A DNA stretch of 64,000 nucleotides from a candidate division WOR-1 bacterium RIFOXYB2_FULL_45_9 (GTDB lineage Bacteria; Margulisbacteria; WOR-1; O2-12-FULL-45-9; XYB2-FULL-48-7), in NCBI GenBank assembly GCA_001771575.1, contig MEUD01000001.1, positions 1,511,470-1,575,469 of the forward strand, read 5' to 3'. Shown piece after piece: positions 32,350-40,117 of the stretch (position 1 is its first letter; each line of letters opens with the position of its first letter). Below the pieces are notes generated by a model. The model saw only the letters and a program-made list of their open reading frames with translations, was not told the DNA's origin and searched no databases. The translations under genes were made by a program, and so were the position numbers.

Positions 32350-34632
32350 TTATTTGCTGTAGTCAGTTTCAGGCCGGCGCAGGCTCAAGACGCCGTGCTT
32401 GGAATACCAGATCGCGCCAAAGATCAAAAGGCCGGAGGCAATAATGCTGATGATCACCCCAACATCGGTTCGGTGGTAATGGATAATGATCGGCGCGGCC
32501 AGGAGCGAGACCAGGTTGATGACCTTGATCATTGGATTGAGCGCCGGACCGGCGGTATCTTTGAGCGGGTCGCCGACCGTGTCGCCGACAACGGAAGCTT
32601 TGTGGCAATCCGAGCCTTTGCCGCCGTGCAAGCCGTCCTCGATCGTCTTCTTGGCGTTATCCCAGGCACCGCCGGCGGTCGCCATAAAGACCGCCAGTAA
32701 TTGGCCGGAGAGGATCACGCCGGCCAGAAAGCCGCCCAGCGCTTCCACTTGCAGGACCATGCCGATAAAGATCGGGCTGACCACGGCGATCAGCGCCAGG
32801 CCGATCAGCTCTTTTTGTGCCGCTACGGTGCAGATATCGACCGCTTTTTTATAATCAGGTTTAACTTTTCCTTCCATCAAACCGGGGATGCGGAACTGCC
32901 GGCGGACTTCGTCAACGATCAGCGAAGCCGCGCGAGCGACCGCGTTAATGATGAGGGCGGAGAACAAGCAGGGGATGGCGCCGCCGATCAGCAGGCCGAT
33001 GAAAACGATCGGGTCGGAGACCCTGATCCCGGTCGCGAGCAAACGCATCGCTTCGGGAACCCCCATCTGGGCCTGGACCTTGGTGACGTCAGTAATAAAG
33101 GAGCCGAAAAGGGAAACTGCCGCGATAACGGCGGAGCCGATGGCGATCCCCTTGGTGATCGCTTTGGTCGTATTGCCGACCGCGTCGAGCTCGGTCATGA
33201 TCTTGCGGGCCTTTTCGTCCATGTGGGCCATCTCGCCGATGCCGTTGGCATTGTCGGCGATCGGGCCGAAGGAATCCATCGCCACGTTATTGCCGGTCAG
33301 GGTCAACATACCGATACCGGTCATTGCCACGCCGTAAAGGACAAAGACCACCGGCTGGCCCCAATAAATGACGATCGAAAGGAGAATGGTGACGGCAATG
33401 ATCATGAATTGCCAGGCGGATGATTCAAGTCCGATCGACATCCCCCGCAGGATCAAGGTCGCCGAGCCGGTCTTGGCTGAATGGGCGATCCCTTTGACCG
33501 GGCTATGTTTGGTATGCGTAAAATATTTGGTGACTTCATCGATGGCGATCGCCAGAGCGATACCGACGGCGACGGAAAGGAAAGCGCGCCATTCATGCAT
33601 GTAGAAGAAAGCGACCAGCATGAAGGCGAAGACCGAAATGGCGGCTGAAGCGAAAAAGCCGCGGTTGATGCTGACCAGCGCGTCGCGATTCTTCTCGTCA
33701 TCCTGTCCTTTGACCAGGTAAGTGCCGATAATGGAAGAGAGAACGCCGATCGCCCGAACGATCAATGGGAAAATGATCCATTTTAATTCACCGGTTATGG
33801 CGACCAGGGCCAACCCGAGGATCAAACCGGAAACAATGGTGACTTCGTATGATTCAAAGATATCGGCCGCCATACCGGCGCAATCGCCGACGTTGTCTCC
33901 AACCAGGTCGGCGATGACCGCGGCGTTCCTGGGATCGTCTTCCGGGATATCGTGCTCAACTTTGCCGACCAGGTCTGCCCCAACGTCAGCCGCTTTGGTG
34001 TAGATACCGCCGCCAACCCTCATGAACAGGGCGAGCAGGGTGCCGCCGAAGCCGAAGCCCAAAAGGACGTCCGGCGAAGCGATGCCGAATATAATGAAGA
34101 TGGCCGTGCCGCCCAAAAGCCCAAGGCCGTCGGTCAACATGCCGGTGATCGTCCCGGTCCGGTAAGCGATCTTCAGCGCTTCAGAGAAACTGCGGCGGGA
34201 AGCGGAAGCGACGCGGACGTTCCCTTCCACCGCCATGCGCATCCCGAACTGGCCGACCATCAAAGAGAAGATAGCGCCCATAACGAAAGCGGCCGCCCGT
34301 CCGATCCCGACGATAAAGGAGATCATGTTCGGGTCGATTCCGGCAAACCGATGGAGCGCTTCATCGCTTGGCGGAATTATGTAAACGGAAAAGAAAAGGA
34401 CGAAGGTGAAGACGATGATCAGTGGGAGGATCGTCTTCAACTGGCGCTTAAGGTAAGCGTCGGCCCCTTCCTTGATACTGTTCCAGATCTCGATCATTAC
34501 CGGAGTCCCCTTATCGTACGAGAGGATCTGGTGCCGGAGCATGATCGCGTAACCTAAACCGATGAACGAAACGAACAAGACCCCCCAGATAGCCATGACT
34601 TCAAACAACGTCGCGCCAACTAAACTTGCCAT
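32350..34632 (-). CDS. hppA: Membrane-bound proton-translocating pyrophosphatase
   Basis: A 760-aa integral membrane pump with about 16 helices that couples pyrophosphate hydrolysis to ion export. The active-site segments are intact: GGGIYTKAADVGADLVGK and EDDPRNAAVIADLVGDNVGD, and near the C-terminus KGSDCHKASVVGDTVGDP. The motif GNTTKAITKG has Lys where K+-dependent enzymes have Ala, which by known correlations marks the K+-independent H+-pumping class. GAAAGGTGGAAG provides an SD. A TTGACT-N17-TATCAT promoter with a 13-bp palindrome in the spacer lies about 84 nt upstream. Confidence 0.96.
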   Translation of the reverse strand: MASLVGATLFEVMAIWGVLFVSFIGLGYAIMLRHQILSYDKGTPVMIEIWNSIKEGADAYLKRQLKTILPLIIVFTFVLFFSVYIIPPSDEALHRFAGIDPNMISFIVGIGRAAAFVMGAIFSLMVGQFGMRMAVEGNVRVASASRRSFSEALKIAYRTGTITGMLTDGLGLLGGTAIFIIFGIASPDVLLGFGFGGTLLALFMRVGGGIYTKAADVGADLVGKVEHDIPEDDPRNAAVIADLVGDNVGDCAGMAADIFESYEVTIVSGLILGLALVAITGELKWIIFPLIVRAIGVLSSIIGTYLVKGQDDEKNRDALVSINRGFFASAAISVFAFMLVAFFYMHEWRAFLSVAVGIALAIAIDEVTKYFTHTKHSPVKGIAHSAKTGSATLILRGMSIGLESSAWQFMIIAVTILLSIVIYWGQPVVFVLYGVAMTGIGMLTLTGNNVAMDSFGPIADNANGIGEMAHMDEKARKIMTELDAVGNTTKAITKGIAIGSAVIAAVSLFGSFITDVTKVQAQMGVPEAMRLLATGIRVSDPIVFIGLLIGGAIPCLFSALIINAVARAASLIVDEVRRQFRIPGLMEGKVKPDYKKAVDICTVAAQKELIGLALIAVVSPIFIGMVLQVEALGGFLAGVILSGQLLAVFMATAGGAWDNAKKTIEDGLHGGKGSDCHKASVVGDTVGDPLKDTAGPALNPMIKVINLVSLLAAPIIIHYHRTDVGVIISIIASGLLIFGAIWYSKHGVLSLRRPETDYSK

Positions 34633-34715
34633 TTTACACTTCCACCTTTCTTTTTATTTTGTGGAAAAAACCAATAAACATGATCATCCACAAGTAGTTC
34701 TACAGCGGTGTTTTT

Positions 34716-34744
34716 ATGATACTCCAAACGGTTTGGTAAGTCAA
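34716..34744 (-). promoter_or_regulatory. hppA promoter with operator-like palindrome
   Basis: On the minus strand TTGACT (34744-34739), a 17-nt spacer and TATCAT (34721-34716). The spacer contains CCAAAC-G-GTTTGG (34724-34736), a perfect 13-bp palindrome positioned to bind a repressor. Confidence 0.6.
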
Positions 34745-34825
34745 TAATAAAACATCGGGGGGATAGGACTTTACGCCTACGGCGGAGAACCTACGATACC
34801 TCATCAGCCACAAAGTGAGAATAAA

Positions 34826-34899
34826 TCGGGGAGACAGGATTTGAACCTGCGGCCTCCTGGTCCCAAACCAGGCGCTCTACCAAGCTAAGCTACTCCCCG
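34826..34899 (-). tRNA. tRNA-Pro (TGG)
   Basis: Acceptor CGGGGAG/CTCCCCG, anticodon stem CCTGG/CCAGG around TTTGGGA, discriminator A, no encoded CCA. Broken relatives lie directly upstream of it in the same orientation. Confidence 0.93.
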
Positions 34900-34905
34900 A
34901 AAATT

Positions 34906-34963
34906 TGAACCTACGACCTTCCCGGTCCGACCGGGACGCTCTACCAAGCTAAGCTACACCCCG
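34906..34963 (-). pseudogene. tRNA-Pro (CGG)-like fragment 1
   Basis: It matches tRNA-Pro from the 5' acceptor strand (CGGGGTG) through D-arm, anticodon arm (TCCCG/CGGGA around GTCGGAC) to the T-loop. The T-stem 3' strand and acceptor 3' strand are missing, so no cloverleaf can close. Confidence 0.7.
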
Positions 34964-34973
34964 ATGCTAACGT

Positions 34974-35113
34974 GAACCTATACGACCTTCCCGGTCCGAC
35001 CGGGACGCTCTACCAAGTCCCGACTTATCAATTATATACAATGCAGAAAGTCGGGATCCCGATGATTCCATAATCATTATAACTAATGACCATCGGGACT
35101 AAGCTACTCCCCG
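34974..35113 (-). pseudogene. tRNA-Pro (CGG)-like fragment 2, interrupted
   Basis: A second copy of fragment 1 (34974-35017 plus 35099-35113), also without its 3' part. It is split in the D-loop by the 81-bp double-hairpin element at 35018-35098. Removing the insert restores CCAAG-CTAAGC exactly. Confidence 0.7.
35018..35098. repeat. Double-hairpin element, copy 1 (81 bp)
   Basis: Hairpin A: TCCCGACTT/AAGTCGGGA. Hairpin B: TCCCGATG/CATCGGGA. They are joined at TCGGGATCCCGA. The loops are AT-rich. It is inserted cleanly in the D-loop of a broken tRNA-Pro copy, with no visible target duplication. The second copy is at 48334-48421. Confidence 0.8.
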
Positions 35114-35204
35114 GGGAAAAGAATTATGCTTAATCCTATCATTATCAATAGACGTGGTCAAACATGGCTAAAAAAAAGAGTGAAATTTTTACTGCTGGGG
35201 TACG

Positions 35205-35292
35205 ATAAATAGGTGGCTGGAATATTCGTGACATGCTCGACCTGATCACCCTCACCGGGATCAACCTGCTAGACGGTATTTCAGCCTTTTCT
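35205..35292 (+). ncRNA. Possible small structured RNA
   Basis: GGCTGGAATA (35215-35224) can pair with TATTTCAGCC (35277-35286) with one mismatch, followed by TTTTCTGT. A GATAAA box at 35204-35209 would start RNA near 35215. It does not match any RNA family I recognise (not SRP, 6S or tmRNA). The rest of 35114-35348 shows nothing else. Confidence 0.25.
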
Positions 35293-35348
35293 GTATATTA
35301 AAGTATACCTCTTTTTTGCTGATTTGTCAAGGAAAGGCGAGGATCGGG

Positions 35349-36320
35349 CTATTTCCCTTTTTCGATGAATTCCCTGGCAGAATTGGCGGCGATCGCCCCA
35401 TCGGCCGTGGCGGTGACCACCTGACGAAGTGATTTGGCCCGAACATCGCCGGCGGCAAAGATCCCCGGCGCGGAAGTCTTCATGTTTTCATCGGTTATTA
35501 TAAAACCGCGCTCATCAAGCTTGACCATTCCTTTGACCGCCTCAATATTTGGATGATAGCCGATGTAAACAAAAACCCCGTCGGTCGGCACGGTCAGTTT
35601 CTTCTTTGAGAGCAGGTCCCGGACCACGATCCCGTTAACGTTCTTGTCGCCGATGATCTCCTCGGCGGTCGAATTCCAATGAAAATAGATCTTGGGATGG
35701 CTTTGCGCTTTTTCGGCGACGATCCGGTCGGCCCGCAGTTTGTCGCGGCGGTGGATGATCGATACTTTGCCGGCATAACGGGTCAGGAACAAGGCCTCTT
35801 CCACCGCTGAATTGCCGCCGCCGACCACCACGACCGATTTGTCCTGGTAAAAAGCTCCGTCGCAAACCGCGCAGTAGGAGACCCCGCGTCCCGTAAAGGT
35901 CTCTTCGCCGGGGATGCCGAGCTTGGCCGGGTCGGAGCCGGTCGCGATAACGACCGTTTTGCCGAAATAGCTTTTGCCGTCGACGATGACTTCCCGGGAG
36001 CGCTTGCCGTTCTTGACCTGGACCGCTTTTCCCCAGACGATCGTCGGGGAGAGCTTCTTGACCTGGTTTTCCAGACGCTGGCCAAGCTCCTGGCCGGTGA
36101 TCCCGTCCGGGAAACCGGGGTAGTTGTCGATCTTGTACGTGGTAGTGGCCAGTCCTCCCAGGATCATTTTTTCGACCAGCAGGGTGTTGAGCTTGGAACG
36201 GAGGGCGTAAAGGGCGGCCGTGAGGCCGGCCGGGCCGCCGCCGACGATGATCACGTCAAAGCTCTGATCTTCCTCAATAATGATCGCCTGCTGGGGTTTG
36301 GGCTGTGTTTTAATGACCAT
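35349..36320 (-). CDS. trxB: Thioredoxin reductase
   Basis: A 323-aa FAD/NADPH disulfide reductase. FAD-binding GGGPAGLTAALYALRS at the N-terminus, the redox pair in YCAVCDGAFY, NADPH-binding VVGGGNSAVEEALFL, and the C-terminal FAD motif GIFAAGDVRAKSLRQV. A 20-residue N-terminal extension precedes the FAD fold. It reduces thioredoxin in the cytoplasm. It begins 1 nt after the LptC-like gene, as the last gene of the leftward gmhB-hldE-TPR-lptC-trxB run. Confidence 0.95.
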   Translation of the reverse strand: MVIKTQPKPQQAIIIEEDQSFDVIIVGGGPAGLTAALYALRSKLNTLLVEKMILGGLATTTYKIDNYPGFPDGITGQELGQRLENQVKKLSPTIVWGKAVQVKNGKRSREVIVDGKSYFGKTVVIATGSDPAKLGIPGEETFTGRGVSYCAVCDGAFYQDKSVVVVGGGNSAVEEALFLTRYAGKVSIIHRRDKLRADRIVAEKAQSHPKIYFHWNSTAEEIIGDKNVNGIVVRDLLSKKKLTVPTDGVFVYIGYHPNIEAVKGMVKLDERGFIITDENMKTSAPGIFAAGDVRAKSLRQVVTATADGAIAANSAREFIEKGK

Positions 36321-36321
36321 G

Positions 36322-37326
36322 TTATTTGTTAATTACCAGTTTGCTTTTGCCAACCAGAGAGATTTTTTGATCCTTGAGAGAGACCATGACCTGATCGCTG
36401 GTCAGCTTGCTTCCCCCTTGCTCCGCCCGGGCGTTGCCGAAAAGGACGATCTTTTGGTCCTCGGTAAAGTAATCCGCTTTGTCCCCCCAGGCTTTAATGT
36501 CGCGAAAGTTGATGACGACCTCGCCGGAGAGCTTTAATTTCTTTTTCTGCTGGTAGTACTGGGCGGTTTTGGCGGTAACGGTCGCGTCCTGCCATTTGAT
36601 CCTGGGATTGCCGCTGGCGGTGAAGATGTCCTGGCGGCCGGTGATCTCAAACGATTCCGCTTCCAGCGTCACCGGGATCGATCCGGCCGGACCGATGACG
36701 ATCCTGGGGGAGCCGCTCAATTCCATCTTTTTGAACTCAACGTCGCCGCTTAACGTCTCGGCGTAGGCGGCAGCGTCCCCTTTGTTCAGCATGATCCCTC
36801 CCTGACAAAAAAGCTTTTGGTCGGAGAGGCGCCAGCGGAGGTTCTTGGCCTTAAACCAGTAGCCAAGACCTTTTTTATATTCTTTGGGGAAAGAAAAGAA
36901 AGAGAACTTGCCGGCCCGGATCGAGCTGACGAGCTGGTCGATCTTCCCTTCGGAAGCGGTGTCGTAGCCGACCGGATTATCGAGGAAGATCTCTTTTTTG
37001 TCTTTTTCCCAAAGAGCGGCAGGGGAGGAGAACTTTAAGGCCGGTTTTCCATTATTAAAAAAGGTCCCTTCAACGTTTTGCAGGGCGGCGAGGCCGGCGT
37101 TCTTATTAAGCATGCCGGTGTCGGCTTCGAGTTGCCAGTATTTGACGCCGTTGACCACTTCTTCGACGGTCACTTTTTTGAAGATCAGGTCGGCTTTTTT
37201 CTCTTGTTCCTTTAGCGAGTTGTAGATCCGTCCGGAAACATCCTCTTTAGGGACAAAAAGGGCCCAGTAAAATATCCAAAGGAAGAAGAGAGCGGCGATG
37301 ACCGGCAGTAAAGTTTTAAATTTCAT
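36322..37326 (-). CDS. LptC/LptA-like LPS export protein
   Basis: A 334-aa protein with one N-terminal membrane helix (LLPVIAALFFLWIFYWALF) and a long periplasmic part made of repeating short beta strands. Residues about 50-190 fit LptC, and about 200-330 (AESFEITGRQDIFTASGNPRI, SGEVVINFRDIKAWGDKADYF) fit an LptA/OstA beta-jellyroll. It may combine both bridge functions in one chain, carrying LPS from the inner membrane toward the outer membrane. ADP-heptose genes in the same operon support an LPS role. Confidence 0.75.
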   Translation of the reverse strand: MKFKTLLPVIAALFFLWIFYWALFVPKEDVSGRIYNSLKEQEKKADLIFKKVTVEEVVNGVKYWQLEADTGMLNKNAGLAALQNVEGTFFNNGKPALKFSSPAALWEKDKKEIFLDNPVGYDTASEGKIDQLVSSIRAGKFSFFSFPKEYKKGLGYWFKAKNLRWRLSDQKLFCQGGIMLNKGDAAAYAETLSGDVEFKKMELSGSPRIVIGPAGSIPVTLEAESFEITGRQDIFTASGNPRIKWQDATVTAKTAQYYQQKKKLKLSGEVVINFRDIKAWGDKADYFTEDQKIVLFGNARAEQGGSKLTSDQVMVSLKDQKISLVGKSKLVINK

Positions 37327-37356
37327 AAAGTTTAGTTAACTCCCGAATAACCGCTT

Positions 37357-38025
37357 TTAATATCCCAAAGCCCTTAGTCTGACCGCCTCCATCGTTTCCA
37401 GAAACCCTTTCCATTTGTCCCCTTTTCGGTTGTACCCCTCGCCGAGCAGGAGGTGGAGGGCGGCGACGTTGCTGTCGATCTCCAGGCCTCTTTTGGTCAC
37501 CGCCATGGCGGTGTCGGTCTCGTTAAGTTCTCCGTAGATCAGGGCTTGATAACCATAGCCCCAAACGTTGTTTGGGTCGATCTTGAGGACATTCTCAAGC
37601 TCCCGGATCGCTTCTTTTTTCCGGTCGTTGAAGTAGTAGGCGAAAGCGAGGCGGAACCGGAGCCGCCAGTCGCTCGGACTGTCGGTCACTTTTTTCTCGT
37701 ACATCTCAAGCCCTTTTTTCTTAAACGTCGGATCAAGCTCCACGGTCTTTTTGAGGTTGTTCCAGCCGTCTTGTAAATTGTTGGTGTAGGCCATGGTGAT
37801 CGCCAGATCGAAACGGGCGTGCGGATCGTTGGGGGCGGCGCTGACCGCGGCCTTTTTTTGGTCCAGCTCTTTTTGCAGTTCCGGGGTGATCCGCCAGGCG
37901 ATTGACGGCAAAGCCGTCAATAATGTCAAATTAACAATGACCAATGTCAAATTGAGGCATCGCTTCGCGGTGTTATTTATAATATAAAAACCTTCATTTT
38001 TAATTTTTAATTTGTCATTTGTCAT
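37357..38025 (-). CDS. TPR-repeat protein with repeat-derived N-terminus
   Basis: A 222-aa protein. A hydrophobic N-terminal segment (about 23-43) acts as a signal or anchor. From about residue 60 it has four tetratricopeptide-like units (for example ARFDLAITMAYTNNLQDGWNNL and ALIYGELNETDTAMAVTKRG), a scaffold for protein contacts, probably periplasmic. The first 40 codons derive from simple AT repeats (ATGACAAATGACAAATTAAA and two AATGTCAAATT units). GGGAGG precedes the ATG, which overlaps the hldE stop. Between envelope genes, it may assist LPS or envelope assembly. Confidence 0.72.
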   Translation of the reverse strand: MTNDKLKIKNEGFYIINNTAKRCLNLTLVIVNLTLLTALPSIAWRITPELQKELDQKKAAVSAAPNDPHARFDLAITMAYTNNLQDGWNNLKKTVELDPTFKKKGLEMYEKKVTDSPSDWRLRFRLAFAYYFNDRKKEAIRELENVLKIDPNNVWGYGYQALIYGELNETDTAMAVTKRGLEIDSNVAALHLLLGEGYNRKGDKWKGFLETMEAVRLRALGY

Positions 38026-39476
38026 TTCTTCCCTCCCAGTATTTTCGCGACGATGTTGGTTGTCGATCGGCCTTTGATCGGCGGAATAACGACGACTTTT
38101 CCGCCCAATGACTCCACGATCTTTTTTTCCGGCAGATCGTCTATCTTGTAGTCTCCCCCCTTAACGTGGACATTGGGGGCGACCGCTTTGATCAGATTGT
38201 CCGGCCGGAGCTCGCTGAATATAATCACGTAATCGACGAATTCCAGCGAGGCGAGGATCTCCGCCCGCTCCATCTCCGAAACGTAAGGGCGGCTCGGTCC
38301 TTTGAGGGCGGCAACCGATTTGTCGCTGTTGACCCCGACGATCAGAACGTCGCCGAGTTTTTTGGCCTCCCGCAGATAGCGGACGTGCCCGAGATGGAGG
38401 ATATCGAAACAGCCGTTGGTGAAGACCACCTTGACCCCTTCGTTCTTAAGGTTCCCGGCGATCGGCCCGATCTCCTGGCGGGTCTTGATCTTTTTGGTGA
38501 TCGGTTCGTGCCCGGCCAGTGCTTCTTCCAGCTCTTCCCTGAAACAGGGGGCGGTCCCGATCTTGCCGACCACGACCGAGCCGGCGAAGTTGGAAAGCAG
38601 GGTCGCCTCTTTCAGCGAAGCGCCTGCCGACAAAGCCAGAGTAAGGGTGGCGATAACCGCGTCCCCCGCGCCGGTGATGTCAAAGACCTCCCGCGGCACG
38701 GCTGGAAAAGTTTTTGCTTCTTTGTTGTCCAGCAGGGTCATGCCGTCGCGTCCCCGGGTGATCAGGGCGTAGCGGCTTTTTGCTTTTTGCAGGATAATTT
38801 TTCCGGCGGCAAGGAGCGAAGCGTCGCTGTTAATGTCGATCCCGGAGGCGACGATCGCCTCCCGCAGGTTGGGAGTAATAATAGTAGAGCCGGCGTATTT
38901 GCCGTAGTCGCTTCCTTTCGGGTCGACCGCGATCGGCTTTTTATTGGCCCGGGCGAATTTTACCGCCGCCTGGCAGATCGTTTTGGTGACCAGCCCTTTT
39001 TCATAATCGGAAATGATGACCGCGTCGACTCGGGGGATAAGCTCTCTTAACCGTTTGACGATCAGCTGGGTCAGGGCGGGGGAGAGGACCGACTTGTCTT
39101 CCCGGTCGACCCTGACGACGTGCTGTGAGGCGGCGATGATCCGTGATTTGAGGATCGTCGGCCGGACATCGTCCGAGATAACGTAATTGGTTGAGATGCC
39201 GAGCTTCTTTAGGGCGCTAAGGAGTTTTTCACCTGAACTGTCCCGGCCGATCAAGCCGATCAGATATGGGGTCCCTCCCAAAGCGGCGATATTGGCGGCG
39301 ACGTTGCCGCACCCGCCGGGAACGTGGGTGGTTTTTTTGACGTCGGCGATTGGGACCGGCGCTTCGGGGGAGATCCGGGAAACGGTGCTCCAGATGTGCT
39401 CATCGAGCATCAGGTCTCCGATGATCAGGATCTTTTTGCCGGAAAAACCAGGGATATACTTTTTTAAATTATCCAC
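38022..39476 (-). CDS. hldE: Bifunctional heptose-7-phosphate kinase / heptose-1-phosphate adenylyltransferase
   Basis: A 484-aa cytoplasmic enzyme (RfaE). Residues 1-320 are a PfkB-type kinase: GDLMLDEHIW, GGCGNVAANIAALGG and FDITGAGDAVIATL with the catalytic Asp. Residues 340-484 are a nucleotidyltransferase with FTNGCFDILHLGHVRYL. It makes ADP-glycero-manno-heptose for the LPS core in two non-consecutive steps, with GmhB supplying the intervening dephosphorylation. It starts with GTG and has AAGGAG 6 nt upstream. Confidence 0.95.
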   Translation of the reverse strand: MDNLKKYIPGFSGKKILIIGDLMLDEHIWSTVSRISPEAPVPIADVKKTTHVPGGCGNVAANIAALGGTPYLIGLIGRDSSGEKLLSALKKLGISTNYVISDDVRPTILKSRIIAASQHVVRVDREDKSVLSPALTQLIVKRLRELIPRVDAVIISDYEKGLVTKTICQAAVKFARANKKPIAVDPKGSDYGKYAGSTIITPNLREAIVASGIDINSDASLLAAGKIILQKAKSRYALITRGRDGMTLLDNKEAKTFPAVPREVFDITGAGDAVIATLTLALSAGASLKEATLLSNFAGSVVVGKIGTAPCFREELEEALAGHEPITKKIKTRQEIGPIAGNLKNEGVKVVFTNGCFDILHLGHVRYLREAKKLGDVLIVGVNSDKSVAALKGPSRPYVSEMERAEILASLEFVDYVIIFSELRPDNLIKAVAPNVHVKGGDYKIDDLPEKKIVESLGGKVVVIPPIKGRSTTNIVAKILGGKK

Positions 39477-39509
39477 AGCAAACTCCTTGTCGCGAGGTAG
39501 TTTATCATA

Positions 39510-40073
39510 TTAATGGTCGATAATCCAAGCGGCCGCGTCGGCCAGGTCACTAGCGACGCGATCGGTCGGCCGTTCTAATTTATCCTTTGATTCGGTGCCA
39601 AGGCCGGTCAGGACCAGGACCGTTTTTACTCCGGCCCTTCGGCCCGCTTCAATGTCGCTTGGTTTATCGCCGATCATAAAAGAGCGGCCAAGGTCGATCC
39701 CCTTTTCTTTGGCCGCCCTTATGATCATGCCGGGGGAGGGTTTGCGGCATTCACATTCATCATTATATGGATATGTCCCATGTTCGGGGTGATGGGGGCA
39801 GTAATAGGAGCCGTCAATATGCGCGCCCCGGGCGAGCAGGAGCTTGTGCATCGTTTTATCGATCGTCTGGAGCAGGTCTTCAGAGAGGATCCCCCGGGCG
39901 ATCCCTGACTGATTGCTGATCACAATGACCAGAAAGCCGGCCTCGTTAAGCTTCTTGATCCCCTCGATCGCCCCCGGCAGGAATTCGATCTCTTTGGGAT
40001 TGCTAAGATAATGAACATCCTTAATGATGGTCCCGTCGCGGTCGAGAAAGACCGCCTGTTTTTGCTTTTCCAT
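39510..40073 (-). CDS. gmhB: Heptose 1,7-bisphosphate phosphatase
   Basis: A 187-aa HAD-superfamily phosphatase. Motif I FLDRDGTIIKD, motif II VIVISNQSGIARG, and a zinc site with CPHHPEHG and ECECRKPSPGM typical of GmhB. Motif IV is GDKPSDIEAG. It removes the 1... or 7-phosphate group pair member required between the two HldE steps (the C7 phosphate by family convention). First gene of the envelope operon. TGC-TATAAT ends 6 nt before the ATG with no SD, so it should be leaderless. Confidence 0.93.
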   Translation of the reverse strand: MEKQKQAVFLDRDGTIIKDVHYLSNPKEIEFLPGAIEGIKKLNEAGFLVIVISNQSGIARGILSEDLLQTIDKTMHKLLLARGAHIDGSYYCPHHPEHGTYPYNDECECRKPSPGMIIRAAKEKGIDLGRSFMIGDKPSDIEAGRRAGVKTVLVLTGLGTESKDKLERPTDRVASDLADAAAWIIDH

Positions 40074-40079
40074 TAACTT

Positions 40080-40108
40080 ATTATAGCATGACCCGATTGT
40101 GCTATAAT
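40080..40108. promoter_or_regulatory. Symmetric divergent promoter of gmhB and recR
   Basis: ATTATAGCA (40080-40088) and TGCTATAAT (40100-40108) are exact complements. Each half is an extended -10 box (TGC-TATAAT), one for each strand. The boxes are 17 bp apart, so each occupies the -35 position of the other. Start codons follow after 6 nt (gmhB) and 9 nt (recR). Confidence 0.7.
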
Positions 40109-40117
40109 AGCCGAACT

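Noticed and set aside
32701..33423. Long plus-strand open frame (240 codons) opposite hppA
   Set aside because: It is antisense to a fully conserved pyrophosphatase, lacks recognisable motifs and an SD, and reflects codon bias of the real gene.
38166..39050. Plus-strand open frame of 294 codons opposite hldE
   Set aside because: It lies entirely within the conserved HldE coding region on the other strand; composition is that of a shadow frame.
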